From positions 1 to 64,000 of the forward strand of contig DXCZ01000095.1 of assembly GCA_019115765.1 (NCBI GenBank): a stretch of 64,000 bases of DNA, read 5' to 3'. Every line of letters begins with the position of its first letter. The stretch's first letter is position 1. The notes under the pieces were generated by a model. That model was not told the origin of the DNA. It was given only the letters and a program-made list of their open reading frames with translations, and ran no database searches. The DNA is from Candidatus Mediterraneibacter stercoripullorum (GTDB lineage: Bacteria > Bacillota > Clostridia > Lachnospirales > Lachnospiraceae). This document shows, piece by piece, positions 60,857 through 64,000 of this stretch. The position numbers and the translations under genes were made by a program.

Positions 60857-63256
60857 TTATTTTTCTTCCGGCACGTGCCACTTCCAGTCACGGATCTCAG
60901 GCATATCAATGCCGTATTCATGAATGTACTGCTTATGTTCTACAAGCTTGTCATTCATTTCCTGGATCAGATAAGCGCCGCGGTTGCCAAGCTGAGGCAG
61001 GAAGCGGATAGCGTTCTTCACAAGATGGAACCTGTCGATCTCATTCTGGACACGCATATCAAAAGGAGTCGTGATGGTTCCTTCTTCTTTGTATCCGTAT
61101 ACATGGATGTTCCTGTTCGTTCTCCGATAGGTCAGCTCATGGATCAGCGTATGGTAGCCATGGAAAGCGAAGATGATCGGTTTATCCTTGGTAAACAGGG
61201 CGTCATACTCTGCATCGGTAAGACCGTGGGGATGCTTTGTATGTGGTTCCAGTTTCATCAGATCCACTACATTGATCACACGGATCTTCAGCTCCGGAAG
61301 AGCCTCTCTCAGGATAGTCACAGCCGCAAGTGTCTCCAGAGTAGGAGTGTCTCCGCAGCATGCCATGACAATATCCGGCTCCTGTCCCTGATCATTGCTT
61401 GCCCACTCCCAGATACCGATTCCCTGGGTGCAGTGCTTCACAGCCTGTTCCATAGTCAGCCACTGCTGTCTCGGATGCTTGGACGCTACAATCACATTTA
61501 CATAGTCTCTGCTGCGGATGCAGTGGTCAAAGCAGGACAGCAGACAATTGGCATCAGGCGGAAGATACAGGCGGACTACATCTGCCTTTTTGTTGGCGAT
61601 ATGCTCCAGGAATCCCGGATCCTGATGGGTAAATCCATTGTGATCCTGCTGCCATACATTGGAGGAAAGGATCAGGTTCAAAGATGCGATGGACTGTCTC
61701 CACGGGAGCTGATTACATACCTTAAGCCATTTTGCATGCTGCGCGCACATAGAATCCACTACCCGGATAAATGCTTCGTAGCTGGCGAAGAAACCATGGC
61801 GTCCTGTCAGCAGATAGCCTTCCAGCCATCCCTCGCACATGTGTTCACTGAGCATGGAATCCATGACTCTCCCATCCGGAGCGAGGAACTCATCGGAGTC
61901 GTATTTCTCATTGTTCCAGTCTCTGTTTGTAGCCTCGAACACCTTTCCAAGCCGGTTTGACATCGTCTCATCTGGTCCGAATATACGGAAATTGCGGGCC
62001 TCTTCGTTGAGTTTGAAGATATCTCTCACAAATCCTCCCAGCTCGATCATATCCTGAGCTTCCACAGCGCCGGGAGCCGGCACATCTACCGCGTAATCAC
62101 GGAAATCCGGAAGCCGCAGGTCTCTGAGCAGCTTGCCGCCGTTTGCATGAGGATTGGATCCGATCCTTCGGTCTCCCTTCGGAGCCAGTTCTTTCAGCTC
62201 AGGGATCAGTCTTCCATTCTCGTCAAACAGTTCCTCCGGATGATAGCTCATCAGCCAGTCTTTGAGCATCTGCAGATGTTCCGGCTTGTCCATCATAATG
62301 GGAACCTGATGTGCCCGGAAGGAATTCTCGATCTGCTGTCCATCCACTGTCCTCGGCCCGGTCCATCCCTTAGGCGTACGCAGAACGATCATGGGCCATT
62401 TCGGTCTTCTTGTATCATTGTTTTCCCTTGCGTTTTTCTGGATAGCTTTGATCTCATCCATGCACTGGTCAAGGGCTTCCGCCATTTTCCTGTGCATTGC
62501 CATATGGTCGCTTCCGTCATCCTCTGTCTCTACGAAATATGGCTTCCATCCGCATCCGTCCAGGAAATGCTCCAGCTCCTCATGAGTGATACGTGCAAGG
62601 ATCGTCGGATTGCTGATCTTGTATCCGTTCAGGTGAAGGATGGGCAGCACCGCGCCGTCGTTAACCGGATTCAAGAACTTGTTGCACTGCCAGGATGTGG
62701 CCAGTGGTCCTGTTTCTGCCTCTCCATCACCTACGATACAGGCAGCGATCAAATCCGGATTGTCAAATACAGCACCGAAGGAATGTGCCAGGGAATATCC
62801 CAGTTCACCTCCCTCGTTGATGGATCCCGGTGTCTCCGGTGCCACATGGCTGGAGATACCGCCCGGGAATGAGAACTGCTTGCACAGTTTCTTCAGTCCG
62901 TCCATATCCTCTCCGATATTGGGATATACCTCGCTGTATGTTCCCTCAAGATAGGTGTTCGCCACGAAGAAGTTTCCACCGTGGCCCGGCCCTGAAATCA
63001 GGATCATATCCTGGTCATATTTCTTGATAACACGGTTCAGATGGACATAGACAAAGTTCTGTCCCGGGACTGTCCCCCAGTGTCCTACGATTTTTTTCTT
63101 AACGTGTTCCATGGTCAGCGGCTGGCGGAGAAGAGGATTATCCAGGAGATACAGTTGTGCTGCTCCCAGATAGTTTGCCGCACGCCAGTAGGCGTCCATC
63201 TTTTTCAGATAGTCTTCCGTGACCGGCTGTCTTTCTACAACATTCTGCTCTGACAT
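60857..63256 (-). CDS. Phosphoketolase (xylulose-5-P/fructose-6-P)
   Basis: [55 protein letters not shown]. Confidence 0.96.
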   Translation of the reverse strand: MSEQNVVERQPVTEDYLKKMDAYWRAANYLGAAQLYLLDNPLLRQPLTMEHVKKKIVGHWGTVPGQNFVYVHLNRVIKKYDQDMILISGPGHGGNFFVANTYLEGTYSEVYPNIGEDMDGLKKLCKQFSFPGGISSHVAPETPGSINEGGELGYSLAHSFGAVFDNPDLIAACIVGDGEAETGPLATSWQCNKFLNPVNDGAVLPILHLNGYKISNPTILARITHEELEHFLDGCGWKPYFVETEDDGSDHMAMHRKMAEALDQCMDEIKAIQKNARENNDTRRPKWPMIVLRTPKGWTGPRTVDGQQIENSFRAHQVPIMMDKPEHLQMLKDWLMSYHPEELFDENGRLIPELKELAPKGDRRIGSNPHANGGKLLRDLRLPDFRDYAVDVPAPGAVEAQDMIELGGFVRDIFKLNEEARNFRIFGPDETMSNRLGKVFEATNRDWNNEKYDSDEFLAPDGRVMDSMLSEHMCEGWLEGYLLTGRHGFFASYEAFIRVVDSMCAQHAKWLKVCNQLPWRQSIASLNLILSSNVWQQDHNGFTHQDPGFLEHIANKKADVVRLYLPPDANCLLSCFDHCIRSRDYVNVIVASKHPRQQWLTMEQAVKHCTQGIGIWEWASNDQGQEPDIVMACCGDTPTLETLAAVTILREALPELKIRVINVVDLMKLEPHTKHPHGLTDAEYDALFTKDKPIIFAFHGYHTLIHELTYRRTNRNIHVYGYKEEGTITTPFDMRVQNEIDRFHLVKNAIRFLPQLGNRGAYLIQEMNDKLVEHKQYIHEYGIDMPEIRDWKWHVPEEK

Positions 63257-63417
63257 TCTGACTTTCCTCCTAAAAACATTTGCTTTCTGTCTAAAAGAAA
63301 GATTTTTTCTTTCTTTGATATATTTTAGACAATCTTTCCTTTTTCCGCAATTTCCGCAGTCTGTCTGATTTCCCAAAAGTTACCTCTTCCGACCTCAACA
63401 CATTTGCCAACTTTTAT

Positions 63418-64000
63418 TTACAGTTTGATCTTCATATCCTGCTTCTGGATTCCGTGTCTGTCTGCGTATCCTGACAGGATCAGAGTAAGCGCCCCGTCTC
63501 CTGTGATGTTGCACGCCGTTCCGAAGCTGTCCTGGAGAGCAAAGATTGTCAGCATCAGCGCAGTTCCTGATTCATTAAAGCCAAGGATGCCGGTGATCAG
63601 TCCCAGGGAAGCCATGACCGTGCCGCCCGGCACACCCGGAGCTCCGATTGCGAAGACTCCCAGAAGCAGACAGAACAGGATCATAGTCCCCGGTGAAGGA
63701 ATATCCCCATAAAGGATCTGAGATACCGCCATCACAAAGAACACTTCCGTCAGGACAGAACCGCACAAGTGAATATTCGCAAAAAGCGGGATGCCAAAGT
63801 CAACCATATCGTCTCTCAGCGGAGGCTCCGATTTCTTCGCGCATCGCAGCGCTACGGCCAGCGTCGCGGCGGAAGACATGGTGCCCACTGCTGTGATATA
63901 GGCAGGGCCGTAGTTTCGTATCACCTGTAAAGGATTTCTCCGGGAATATATCCCCGCCGCCAGATATAATACGGCCATCCAGATAAAATGTCCAAGTATC
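63418..64000 (-). CDS. Dicarboxylate/cation symporter-family protein, truncated by the window end
   Basis: YITAVGTMSSAATLAVALRCAKK, GAPGVPGGTVMASLGLITGILGF, FALQDSFGTACNITGDGALTLIL. Confidence 0.8.
   Translation of the reverse strand, partial: ILGHFIWMAVLYLAAGIYSRRNPLQVIRNYGPAYITAVGTMSSAATLAVALRCAKKSEPPLRDDMVDFGIPLFANIHLCGSVLTEVFFVMAVSQILYGDIPSPGTMILFCLLLGVFAIGAPGVPGGTVMASLGLITGILGFNESGTALMLTIFALQDSFGTACNITGDGALTLILSGYADRHGIQKQDMKIKL

Noticed and set aside
60875-61960. 361-aa plus-strand ORF
   Set aside because: Antisense to phosphoketolase.

Overview
64 kb chromosomal window from a Gram-positive anaerobe, most likely a Lachnospiraceae-type Clostridia. This is inferred from gene content, AGGAGG ribosome-binding sites and the tig-clpP-clpX-lon-engB order. 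Most of it is ordinary housekeeping: eno, Mn-dependent pyrophosphatase, an ECF transporter, engB, lon, clpX, clpP, tig, apgM, hom, prfB (with its programmed frameshift), secA, a sigma-70 factor, dapB, typA, hpf, a class A PBP, glucokinase, hprK, uvrC, ftsH, pyrG and phosphoketolase. No rRNA, tRNA, CRISPR array, prophage or complete transposon was recognised. The most unusual content is: (i) an interspersed multi-hairpin element, with two copies identical over 127 bp except for one base, plus truncated, degenerate and single-hairpin versions; the fullest copy lies in the apparent 5' leader of a DUF2325 gene; (ii) a MerR-type regulator fused to an RDD membrane domain, whose promoter shows the 19-bp spacer and dyad typical of MerR control; (iii) two genes with internal out-of-frame deletions (class III fbp and a Zn-alcohol dehydrogenase); (iv) a pair of palindromes sharing AGTTAG-N6-CTAACT; and (v) a possible attenuator in front of pyrG. 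I see no convincing multi-gene defence or biosynthetic system. The hairpin element family is the best candidate for something undescribed.
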